Assembly: GCA_026929865.2 (NCBI GenBank)
Contig: CM049403.1
Span: 20,802,001-20,866,000, forward strand
From: Hyperoplus lanceolatus
Lineage: Eukaryota; Chordata; Actinopteri; Uranoscopiformes; Ammodytidae
Direction: 5' to 3'
Length of the DNA: 64,000 nt
The notes below the pieces were generated by a model. That model made no database searches and was not told where the DNA came from. It saw nothing but the letters and a program-made list of their open reading frames with translations. The first letter of the stretch is position 1. The number at the start of each line of letters is the position of its first letter. Positions 47,801-59,798 of this stretch are shown in pieces. The translations under genes and the position numbers were made by a program.

Positions 47801-48478
47801 ACTTGGCAGTTTTAAAAGTGTAAACGTATAGGGAAATCTCATGCAGGGTCAAGTGAACAGGGTTAGTTTTAACAAGGTTCTTGTCTCAGATGTACGGGGG
47901 CCAAATCCAAGGTGAACTCTCATTAAGGAAAGGCAGAACTATCCTGGTCTGTCACTACCTGCTGTACAGCAAGTCAAACCTAACGTTTAATCCTCTGCCA
48001 GATCCTTGCCTGGGGTTTCTCTCTAATCTAAACTGTCTATTTGACTGCTGGAAAAGACTGTAGGAAGTTGAGCAAATCAAACTTCCTTGCTTCAGTACGG
48101 ATGTCATTGAGCAAACAACAAAGGAATGCCTACTTAACTTCTTTCAATTATGAATGTGATGAAAATTAAGCCTGTGAAGCAAAATTATTCATAACTAAAA
48201 AGTCCATGCTCCACCTCATCATCACCCTAAGCGTACCTTCCCCCCGGGGTGCATGTTATCCTCAGTCCCACGCAGGCTGAGCTTGGTGCTTTCTCATACC
48301 TATTTTCCACCAAAAACAGTCTTGGGCCACCTTGGAGCCGGCGTCCACGTACAAACCAGCTCTTTGCGTTTCAGCAGCAAAAGAACCGTCCAGGAACACC
48401 AACTCTTTGATGGAAAGGGTTATAGCAGGGGCCAGGGGCAGGATGATTTTGAGCAGCCAGACCAATTAAAATGTGTAC
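44886..48478. other. Intergenic, no gene recognised
   Basis: Mixed sequence with C/T-rich blocks near 44900-45060. The frames at 45235-45770 on the minus strand are low-complexity Leu/Ser/Pro translations of pyrimidine-rich DNA. No mobile-element ends were recognised. Confidence 0.5.
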
Positions 48479-48604
48479 TTAAAGAGCAACTTGCAGGTTT
48501 AAAAAAAAACGAGATTGATTCATAACCTACTCTGGACATGCCCATTCAAAAAGACTATGAAGGATTTTATACGTTTTTCAAAACACAAATATGTAAATTC
48601 TGAG

Positions 48605-50640
48605 GGTAACACTTTACAATAAGGGTACATTAATTAATGGGTAGTTAATGCTTAATAAGGTTTAACTAACCATTAGTTAACTGTTAACTAATGTGTCTAG
48701 TAAGCATTTACTAATGGTATTCATGTTAACTAAGGTATTAATTACTACATTATGTAATGTTTATAAATATCCTATGTTAACCTTAGTTAACCGATTAATT
48801 AAGCATGAACCAACAGTTGATTAAAATAATAATAAGCATTAATTAACTGTTAACAAATGTCATTTTTGTAACATTACTTAAGCATAGTTAACCATGTATT
48901 AATGCTGTTTGTGACCCTTATTGTAAAGTGGGAACCATTTATCCATTAAGTAACACTTAATAAATGCACACCAGTGCTGAATAGGCATTACTCAAGTGTA
49001 ATTAACCATTTATTAATGAACTTTGTGACCCTTATTGTAAAGTGAGAACCATTTCTCATGAATTAACACCTAATAAAGGCATACTAGTGCTGATTGAGCA
49101 TCACTTGAGCATAATTAACCATTTCTTAATATTATTTGTGACCCTTATTGTAAAGTGGGAACCATTTATCACTTGTTACACTTAATAAATGCAAAAATAG
49201 TGCTGAATAAGGATTACCTGAGTACAATCCATCAATCAACAATGCTCTTTGTGACCTGTGTACATTCTCTATAATAACAATATTAAACATAATAAAATAT
49301 TTCCAACTGGAAATCAATTCATGACAACAACTGTTATCAACACTATTCAGTCAGAATTTAAAAAAAAAGAAAATGTTATTTTATTTAGAATCTTTAGTTT
49401 TATTTGGAAACACTGCTCTCACATTTGACATGAATACGTCAAAGAACTCCACAATAGTTTCTTCAACAAATTATATCCAGTTTAATGATTTTCTCTGTAA
49501 GTAACAAACAGGAGAAATGGATTACTAACAGCAATGGTGAAACACACTGATTCAACAGTTAGGTTTAACAGGTAAATATGTATTTTCTACTCTCTTCCTT
49601 GAAGTGTATATCATTGTTGCAACATAAACAAAAATAAAATACACAAAAACATAACAGTTCCATTTTAATTAAGGACTAAAGATAAAACAAAATAATGATC
49701 ATTCTCTTGTGACTAAACACTAGTTTAACCTGGCCCTATCACTGTTATTTCAATGAGCACATATGTATTTAATTTAAGCTTTATTTATACTCAAAAGATC
49801 AGTTGAGGGGGACCCTCATTTATAATTCTCGCTCTCTTTAGATCCAGTTCTTGGGTTTGCTGGCCACTCCAGGTCTGGGTGCTCCTCTCCAAATGAAGCA
49901 GTTGGGCTGGAATCCAAGAATCTTGTCTAATCACCAAGTTGATGTACATGGAACAAATGAAAATAATCAGTTAACAGTTCAGATGCATTTTTGTTTCCTT
50001 TATCTAAATCATTATAGCATAGCATTACGGTTCCACATTAGGTATTATTATAATATAATGCATTGCATTGCTTAACTGAAATATCTTTGGTACCTTAATC
50101 AAATAAAATTCTCACTGATTCTCACTTTAACAAGTTGACACTATTTTTTCATTCAAAAAACATTAATCTTTATGACCATTCTACAAAACACATGCTCAGC
50201 TTTAGCTCATTTTAGCAAGAAATAGCAACATGCACTTTGGAATAATGTTAACATTTATTCACATACGTTTTGGTGTCCATGAACACACACTTTATTTAGC
50301 CACCATTACAATTACTGCTAAAAGTTACCTGTGAAGATAGCCAGCACAAGCCTCATGCTAAGCTGCTCATATAGAGACGCTAATGCTAACGTTGCTATGC
50401 TAGCGGAAGGCTGTGTCGCTAATATATTTCAAAGTATTCTTACATACACACAACTATATCATCTCACTAACACCTTAATTAACTCACCAATAATTTCATT
50501 TGGCTAATGAGCATAACTGTAACCACCACAGGTCTTTTGTGTGAGAATAATGGGTCGGTCAGGTCAAGCTGGCTTTAAGCACGTAGCTCAGCTGCTGCTT
50601 TTACTGTCCAGGACACATCCGTCTTTCTATCCTCCCAGTG
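48605..50640. repeat. Foldback left arm with subterminal tandem repeats
   Basis: The outer 300 bp are rich in TTAACTAA-type motifs. Then the motif CCCTTATTGTAAAGTG, the inverted form of the element's own terminus, recurs at about 48916, 49030 and 49143, a period of about 113 bp. The inner part is ordinary sequence, including GATCCAGTTCTTGGGTTTGC near 49841. Confidence 0.88.
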
Positions 50641-50867
50641 GCCAGGATCCAGTAAAAAACGAGATCTATAGGTGATTTATATGATCAATAATAGGCTATT
50701 GATAATCAACAATGGCTGTAGAGGGAATGCATGTCTGTATGCAATGTATTTTCAACTTTGGGAAGGTGAAAATATGTTTGGAGACTTTACTTAAGAAAAA
50801 TATTTCTTTACAAACCTTATTGACATGAGGATTACCCACGTTTTTCAAGCACTTGAACTCACCCAGC

Positions 50868-52834
50868 GATTAGCCAGCAAGAAAGAGGATGTGTGTCTGG
50901 ACAGTGAAGCAACAGGCCTGCAGCTATGTGCTTTTTCTCACAAAAGACCGTGGTGGTTACAATTACAGTATGCTGCCATTAGCCCAACAAAATTATTGGT
51001 GAGTTAACTAAGGTATTCGTGAGATGATATAGTGTGTGTGTTTATGTAAGAAATGAATAATGTGAAATATATTAGTGATGCAGCCTCCCGCTAGCATAGC
51101 ACCGTTAGATGTGGCTTGTGCTGGCTAGCTTCACAGGTAACTTTTAGCAGTAATTGTAGCTTTGTAGACACCAAACCATATGTGAACACATGTAAGCATT
51201 TTCCATATTCAAAGTGCACGTTGCTATTCCAGGCTAAAATGGGCTTAAACTGAGCATGTGTTGTGTAGAATCGTCATAGAGATTACATATTTTTTTAATT
51301 AAAAACTAGTGTCAACTTGTTAAAGGTTCAGTGAGAATTTTTTTAAATTTCAGTTTCAGCAATGCAATGCATTATATTATAATAATAATACATAATGTGG
51401 AACCGTAATGCTATGCTATAATGATTTAGATAAAGGAAACAAAAATGCATCTGAACTGTTAACTGATTATTTAAATTTTTTTCCATGTACATCAATTTGG
51501 TGATTAGACAAGATTCTTGGATTCCAGCCCAACTGCTTCATTTGGAGAGGAGCACCCAGGCCTGGAGTGGCCAGCAAACCCAAGAACTGGATCTAAAGAG
51601 AGCGAGAGATTATAAATGAGGGTCACCCCTCAACTGATCTTTTGAGTATAAATAAAGGTTAAATTAAATACATATGTGCTCATTCAAATAACAGTGATAG
51701 GGCCAGGTTAAACTAGTGTTTAGTCACAAGAGAATGATCATTATTTTGTTTTATCTTTAGTCCTTAATTAAAATGGAACTGTTATGTTCTTTGTGTATTT
51801 TATTTTTGTTTATGTTGCAACAATGATATACACTTCAAGGAAGAGAGTAGAAAATACATATTTACCTGTTAAACCTAACTGTTGAGTCAGTGTGTTTCAC
51901 CATTGCTGTTAGTAATCCATTTCCTCCTGTTTGTTACTTACAGAGAAAATCATTAAACTGGATATAATTTGTTGAAGAAACTATTTTGGAGTTCTTTGAC
52001 GGTATTCATGTCAAATGTGAGAGCAGTGTTTCCAAATAAAACTAAAGATTCTAAATAAAATAACATTTTCTTCTTTTTAAATTCTGACTGAATAGTGTTG
52101 ATAACAGATTGTTGTCATGAATTGATTTCCAGTTGGAAATATTTTAGTATGTTTAATATTGTTATTATAGAGAATGTACACAGGTCACAAAGAGCATTGT
52201 TGATTGATGGCGATTGTACTTAGGTAATCCTTATTCAGCACTATTTTGCATTTATTAAGTGTAACAAGTGATGAATGGTTCCCACTTTACAATAAGGGTC
52301 ACAAATAACATTAGAAATGGTTAATTATGCTTAAGTGATGCTTAATCAGCACTAGTATGCCTTTATTAGGTGTTAATTCATGAGAAATGGTTCTCACTTT
52401 ACAATAAGGGTCACAAAGTCCATTAGTAAATGGTTAATTACACTTAAGTAATGCCTATTCAGCACTGGTGTGCATTTATTAAGTGTTACTTAATGGATAA
52501 ATGGTTCCCACTTTACAATAAGGGTCACAAAGAGCATTAATAAATGGTTTATTATGCTTAAGTAATGTTACAAAAATGACATTTGTTAACAGTTAATTAA
52601 TGCTTATTATTATATTAATCAACTGTTAGTTCAAGCATAATTAATGGGTTAACTAAGGTTAATATAGGATATTTATAAACAGTACATAATGTAGTAATTA
52701 ATACCTTAGTTAACATTAATACCATTAGTGAATGCTTATTAGACACATTAGTTAACAGTTAACTAATGGTTAGTTAAACCTTATTAAGCATTAACTAACC
52801 ATTAATTAATGTACCCTTATTGTAAAGTGTTACC
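50868..52834. repeat. Foldback right arm
   Basis: Inverted copy of the left arm. The terminus-like motif CACTTTACAATAAGGGTC recurs at about 52282, 52396 and 52510, mirroring the left-arm copies. GCAAACCCAAGAACTGGATC near 51575 pairs with the left-arm sequence at about 49841. Confidence 0.88.
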
Positions 52835-53099
52835 ATTCTGGGAGAAAAGTGGCGTTTTTGAGCTACGCTGCTAAAAAGTTCACAGCATTCGAATACGTCA
52901 CGGGAGGGAGTCGTGAGAACCTGACCGAACCTAACAGCCTCAACCAATGCACAGTAGTAGGTAGTAGTGAATTGAACTGTTGTCATTTAGTGTGTGCCTT
53001 TTTGTTCTAGTAGTTTTACATTGCATTTTTAAAATAATGGAGAAGTATTGTGTACTCCAGCCTTTGAGGAAAAGTAGTCCACGGTGTCTGTAACAGTAC

Positions 53100-53444
53100 A
53101 TACTGTAAGCCGCGCTAGCTAGCTGTAGTCACCGGGTGTGTTTAGATGTGAAGAGACGGGACTACATCGCTGCCGCAGCCGCCTCCCTCCCTCACGAAAC
53201 ACACGGTGATCATTTTAGACAGGACAGGAGGCTTATTATGCGACACGGTGAAGTTGAGGAGGGGATACCCATACAACACCTGACCTGCGTGGTTTAATAA
53301 ACAGCTGAGCTGCTTCACAATCTCTGTCCCGAGCCGCAGCTGGACTGACGGTCACGGACACACGGTGGGACACAGACCTAGGACCTAGCTAGGGCCGACC
53401 GGACACGGAGCCGTCAGAAATTCATCCCACAGAAACTATGATCT
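53100..53444 (+). promoter_or_regulatory. CpG-rich promoter/first-exon-like block inside the TTAA element
   Basis: A block of about 350 bp with much higher GC and CpG than its flanks (GCTGCCGCAGCCGCCTCC, CCCGAGCCGCAGC, GGGCCGACCGGACACGG). It ends with ATG ATC T at 53438-53444, followed directly by a consensus donor GTAAGT. Further CpG-rich sequence follows near 53680-53720. An acceptor-like TACCTTTTTTTTTAG lies at 54170-54184. Joining 53444 to 54185 would give a 22-residue frame starting MIYADEQFSQKN and ending at a TAA at 54244-54246. This could be the promoter of the original transposase gene or a captured host promoter. Expression is not shown. Confidence 0.4.
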
Positions 53445-54329
53445 GTAAGTCTTGTTTGCTAATGTTTTTAAACTTCCAAAGTTAGTCGGCATACTAATTT
53501 CAATGGTGAGAGAAGCAACGTGTGGTTATAATGTATTGCTGGCAGCATAACCACTAGCTAACAAGTCATAACCCATAGTCATAATCAATTTACTGTATGT
53601 TGTATTTACTTTAATTTGATCCTCAATGCTTTTATTCCTATTGTAGAACAAATCTGATAAATCACTCGCTCTCTTTCTCTCGCTCGCTCGCCCGCCCGGC
53701 GCCCGCTCTCTCTCCCGTGCGGTAACGTTAGAGCAGCAGCATGTGGAGTTACAATTAGTCCGAGACTATAGTTTCATAACAGGTATCAATAGGCTACTCC
53801 TGTCAGTGTTAGATAACCTACACAACACTAGTTCACTTACTGCTGAAACAATAGCAACCATTTACAACGTGATCACAGTGTAGGCGTGTGGTAGTCTGAC
53901 ACAGCATATCCTTAGCTAACGCTCAGTAGTAAGTCACAGTCAGCCTGTAAACATGCCATCACTCCCGTCCATATTTCTGTTATTATTTAGTTTTATTTTC
54001 TGATCCTTGACTTGTCCTGTTCTCTTAGACATATACGGATCACAATTATAAGTGTGTGTCCCGTCATATCCACATGAATATATTTTTACAAGTGTCTAAA
54101 ATATCACTAAAACGCATTCATTTCTATTGTTCGAATGGACCGCAGTCCCTTCCGTGACGTCACGGCCTTGTACCTTTTTTTTAGATGCGGATGAACAATT
54201 CTCGCAGAAAAATAGCTCCAGAAGCCACTGTGATGTATATTTTTAAATATTTTTTTTTAAATCGAGTAGTTGAATTTTTGCCCTATATGCTGTTTAACTG
54301 GGGTCTCTAACCTGCAAGTTGCTCTTTAA

Positions 54330-56506
<2,177 letters not shown>

Positions 56507-57315
56507 CATAGACGGATTATGAGATAATGCGCCCCTGGGCACACACTCTTAAAGGGCCCCCCACTCGTAAATATCCAGTCAGGTACACTGATATTTCCAT
56601 ACAGATACATACAATTAATGGCAAAAACACATTAAGGAAGTCAGTGTTTCCCATAGGATTTTGGGATATTGTTGGAGGGACCCTGTTGGGGGTTCGGGGG
56701 CATGCCCCCCCCAGATTTTTTTTTACCTTTTTAAAGTAAAATGCATCAATCTGGTGCACTTTGAGAGGACATTTTAGAGGCTATATCAACTCCTGAGATG
56801 CAGAAGGAACATTATTTTTCAGATTTTTCTTAAACAGGCAGGACTCCTTACTCTGCAACTGTAAAAACAGTACAGTAGATTGGTCTGCAGATCCATGTTC
56901 TATGATGGAGGGGTCCATTTCAACAGATAAAGGGTGGATAGCTACTTTTTATGAACAATTTAGAATTCACACATAGAAAGCTTATTTGTGTATGTGTGAG
57001 GGGGCCTTCAAGGCCCCTCATGGAGCCCCTTACACAGAGCTAGTAATGCTGTTGTTTTTAACTTGCCTTTGTATTTCTCCCCAACTAGTTGAGGGGCCCA
57101 TGATGATTTCTATCTTGTTACATTCTGATGAGTATACTTATATTTAGGCTATTCCTTTTTGGACCCTGTTATTGACCCTGTTATTGACATCAGTGACAGA
57201 GCTCTTTGACTATGCAACATGAACAGTTACTATCAGTATCTCTGGCTAAGGGCCCCCCTGAGCCCTTGGGCCCCTGGGCCTGTGCCTGGTATGCCTGTGC
57301 AGTAATCCACCCCTG
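56507..57315. mobile_element. hAT-like non-autonomous element, degraded
   Basis: The left end CATAGACGGATTATGAGATA and the right end AGTAATCCACCCCTG (inverted: CAGGGGTGGATTACT) are diverged complements. Flanks GATAAATT and GATAGGTT agree at 6 of 8 positions. Inside, GGGCCCC-rich subterminal blocks appear at both sides. A second hAT-like start CAGTGTTTCCCATAGGATTT at 56642 suggests another insertion whose right end I could not place. Old copy. Confidence 0.6.
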
Positions 57316-57399
57316 GATAGGTTGCACAATTAAGACAAAACAACAATGGGCCTGTTCATAACTAATTTATATATTTTTTGTAATGTAATGATCATCATG

Positions 57400-57552
57400 A
57401 AGTTTTTTTTTAAAAACCTCAATGTTGAGGGGCCCCCGGATCATATATTTTTCCATTTTCATAAAAAAAAAAAAAATTATAAAATTTTTTTTTGGGGGGG
57501 CCCCCAGGAACTTGGTGCCCTACGCACTCTGTGTATAGGGAGCGGCGGTCCT
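57400..57552. mobile_element. hAT-like terminal fragment
   Basis: GGGGCCCCCGG near 57429 and the end GTATAGGGAGCGGCGGTCCTG (its last 20 bases shown by CAGGACCGCCGCTCCCTATA when inverted) look like a hAT right terminus. No matching left end was placed. It abuts the LINE fragment. Confidence 0.4.
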
Positions 57553-57568
57553 GCTTCCACTATTCGAT

Positions 57569-58123
57569 TACAGCGATGTCATCTACAGGTCCGCAAGTAA
57601 AGGAGCACTTGAGCGGCTTAACGTCCTCTATCACCCGGCCATTCGTTTTGCAACTAACGCCCCGTACAGGACCCATCACTGTGACCTCTACACCTTGGTA
57701 AACTGGCCACCCCTGGACATCAGGCGCAACATCCACTGGCTGATGCTGGTTTTTAAAACTCTTCTAGGTCTCACTCCTCCCTATCCAACTCAGCTTCTTC
57801 ACCTGCGCCCCCACCCTACACACAACACCCGTTCTGCCCCCCTCATTTTGTTAAATGCTCCTAGGGCATACTCCTCCCTGGGCCGTTCCTCCTTCCAGTT
57901 TGCGGTCGCTGACAGCTGGAACCAACTTCAAAAATCCCTAAAGTTACAATCCTTTACCTCTGTTAGACTCTTCAAACATGCCCTAACAAAATGTATAAAG
58001 CACACCTGTTGCTGCTTCAGTCTAAGTACATTTATCTATTGCTATGCTGTATGTTACTGCTGTTTGTCTAACTTCTGTTGCTATGTTACTATAGCCAGTA
58101 AAATCACACATAGACAACAATAA
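57569..58123 (+). pseudogene. LINE ORF2 C-terminal fragment
   Basis: An open frame in one phase starts YSDVIYRSASKGALERLNVL, then YHPAIRFATNAPYRTHHCDL, WPPLDIRRNIHWLMLVFKTL, and later SLGRSSFQFAVADSWNQLQK with FTSVRLFKHALTK. These are the post-RT motifs of L2/CR1-superclade ORF2 (DV.YR.AS; RF.T.APYRTHHC.LY; WP.L..RR..HW; WN.L...L). The last 20 codons are altered because the frame runs into the palindrome. Endonuclease and RT catalytic domains are missing. It shares the RF.T.AP.RTHHC motif with the LINE at 20784, but the two differ in sequence and tail, so they are different subfamilies. Confidence 0.82.
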
Positions 58124-58169
58124 CATATTATGTTATTGTTGTCTATGTGTGATTTTACTGGCTATAGTA
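58087..58169. repeat. Perfect 83-bp palindrome
   Basis: Two 41-nt arms (58087-58127 and 58129-58169) pair without a mismatch around a single central base. It lies at the end of the LINE coding fragment and probably arose by a template switch at a double-strand break or during target-primed reverse transcription. Confidence 0.95.
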
Positions 58170-58300
58170 CAGTGTTGTCTTGTTCTCTCCCTTTCCCCCC
58201 AGGAGGTCATTCACCTCCTACCAGGCCATTGCTTAAATAAGACATTGTTTCTTAGCAATTTTTGCGTGTTTAAATAAAGGTTGATGATGATGATGATGAT

Positions 58301-58699
58301 CCCAACATTAAAAGTGGCTCTGTTAAACAATTAAGTGCAGTTGGCATGCACATCATCAGGACCCTGAAACTAGCAGCTAATTGGAACTGTATTCTATTAT
58401 TCACACTTGTGCTTTTTCTACTCTGACTTGCCCTTAGAATGCCTCTAAAATGTCCTAAATTTAAAAATCTATTTAATTTGTAATTGAATAATGTACATTA
58501 GGACTTTCACAGTTTCTTATATTACAAGTAATTTAATAAGTGCATAAAAATATCTGCACTTATTTAGATAGTTAAACAAATGTCCTCCACTGTCAAACAA
58601 GCAATATTGAATAGAGGTAAGCTAGCTCATGTTGACTAGTTTTTTCTAGTTGCTTTCAAAATGTCTGACCAGAATTTTTAATGAGGCTTTGCAGTCAGG
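58301..58699. other. Intergenic, no gene recognised
   Basis: AT-rich unique-looking spacer between the LINE and the foldback element at 58706. Confidence 0.5.
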
Positions 58700-58705
58700 C
58701 AAAGC

Positions 58706-59072
58706 TACGGAGCCCCTAAAGGGACATGGAGGAAAAAAAAAAAATGTTGGTAGAAAAAAAAAATAATTGGTTGAAAAAAAAAATAAAAAATCAAACTCGA
58801 GATCTCGAGATCAAAGTCGAGATCTCGACTTTGCCTTCAAACCTCACTCACCGTCACCAATGGTCCATGCATCAAAGGCATATCAATTAATGTATGGGAA
58901 ACCACAGAACAGTGTCATGGAGGAGTACTTGGAGCATTCTTTTCTCACATTAACACCAAACTACAACCTATTAGGCCTAAATCTAACGTTTATTATGCAC
59001 ATTGGAGAGAAAAGTGACAATGCTTGTCTTCATTTTGGCGCACCATGGACCGAGAGCGGAGGTCTAATTGTC

Positions 59073-59127
<55 letters not shown>

Positions 59128-59660
59128 ACAATAGGTAGACGGTATACATTTGACTATATCAAAACGTGAACGTTTCCAAGACACAATGCCGCCTACACTT
59201 CAGGAGAACTCTGTTTGGCTGTATTGGCTGGTCTGATGAAGGCTATTATGAGTCGCAAAGAGTAATTTGCACCGGATTAGTCTATGTCCGCGTTCTCCAG
59301 TGACTCCATATGATCGGATCTTGAAGCACTCACAATAGTGCAGGCAAAATATGAAATTCAACCGGATTATGCAAACTTTCTATTTTTCTTCACTTGGAGA
59401 GAGAAAAAGCGCTGTTCTCGTGCGCTCTGGCAGCACTACACCTGTGCCCGGCGTGAGCCTCAAACTGCGCCTTAATAGAAAAGATAACTGCAGGTCATAT
59501 GACAAAACTAGCGATCGGACTAGGTTAGTAAAGCCTAATTCACCCTTTCAGCCTTTCCCAGGAAGGGATCATGTGTGAATAGAACACAAGAGTCTGGACT
59601 GGCGTATTTTTAATATAGCAGAACTTCCTTTGCTGTGCGCTGGGGAGAAACAGACACGCT
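58706..59660. repeat. Left arm of the TAC...GTA foldback
   Basis: It includes A-rich runs, the GAGATCTCGA cluster (58799-58833), a CA microsatellite (59075-59120) and an open frame that starts near 58767 and is matched in the right arm. Confidence 0.82.
59075..59129. repeat. (CA)n microsatellite in left foldback arm
   Basis: CA tract of about 46 bp, then AAACACACACA. Confidence 0.95.
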
Positions 59661-59798
59661 GGTAACTGTTCTGCTCCAGATCTGCACATTGGACAGCGCC
59701 ACGCGATCCTGACAGTTTTGCTGCTATTTAGTTACAATTTGTGATTTTTTGGGTGCAATAGATGAATAACATATGCCGTCGGGTGAAGCCTCTTATCT

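Larger units (their letters stand above)
48605..52834. mobile_element. Giant foldback (long inverted repeat) transposon, 4.23 kb
   Basis: The element begins GGTAACACTTTACAATAAGG and ends with its exact complement. Flanks ATTCTGAG (48597-48604) and ATTCTGGG (52835-52842) match at 7 of 8 positions and look like an 8-bp target duplication. Almost the whole element is two inverted arms (48605-about 50640 and about 50868-52834) that I estimate by eye at well above 90% identity, leaving a loop of only about 230 bp. No transposase frame was seen in the arms or loop. An 8-bp duplication is compatible with hAT, P/Galileo or Merlin groups. Galileo is known for very long, repeat-filled inverted termini, but the family here is unassigned. 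Confidence 0.9.
48483..54325. mobile_element. TTAA-flanked DNA element (Kolobok-like) hosting a foldback element
   Basis: The ends AGAGCAACTTGCAGGTT (48483) and AACCTGCAAGTTGCTCT (to 54325) are perfect 17-bp inverted repeats, each flanked by TTAA (48479-48482 and 54326-54329). The AGAG start fits Kolobok better than the CCCT of piggyBac. After removing the nested 4.2-kb foldback element, about 1.6 kb of its own sequence remains. That core contains a CpG-rich promoter-like block. No transposase domain was recognised, so it is non-autonomous or has acquired other DNA. Confidence 0.75.
57563..58300 (+). mobile_element. 5'-truncated LINE (L2/CR1-type) with (TGA)n tail
   Basis: It contains the ORF2 C-terminus (57569-58123), a short 3' UTR and the end AAATAAAGGTTGATGATGAT with a trinucleotide tail (GAT)n, as in L2-like LINEs. 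The 3' part is modified by a perfect 83-bp palindrome at 58087-58169. Confidence 0.8.

Noticed and set aside
58767-59138. Open frame repeated in both arms of the foldback element
   Set aside because: It is found twice only because the arms are copies; it ends in the CA repeat and has no domain.
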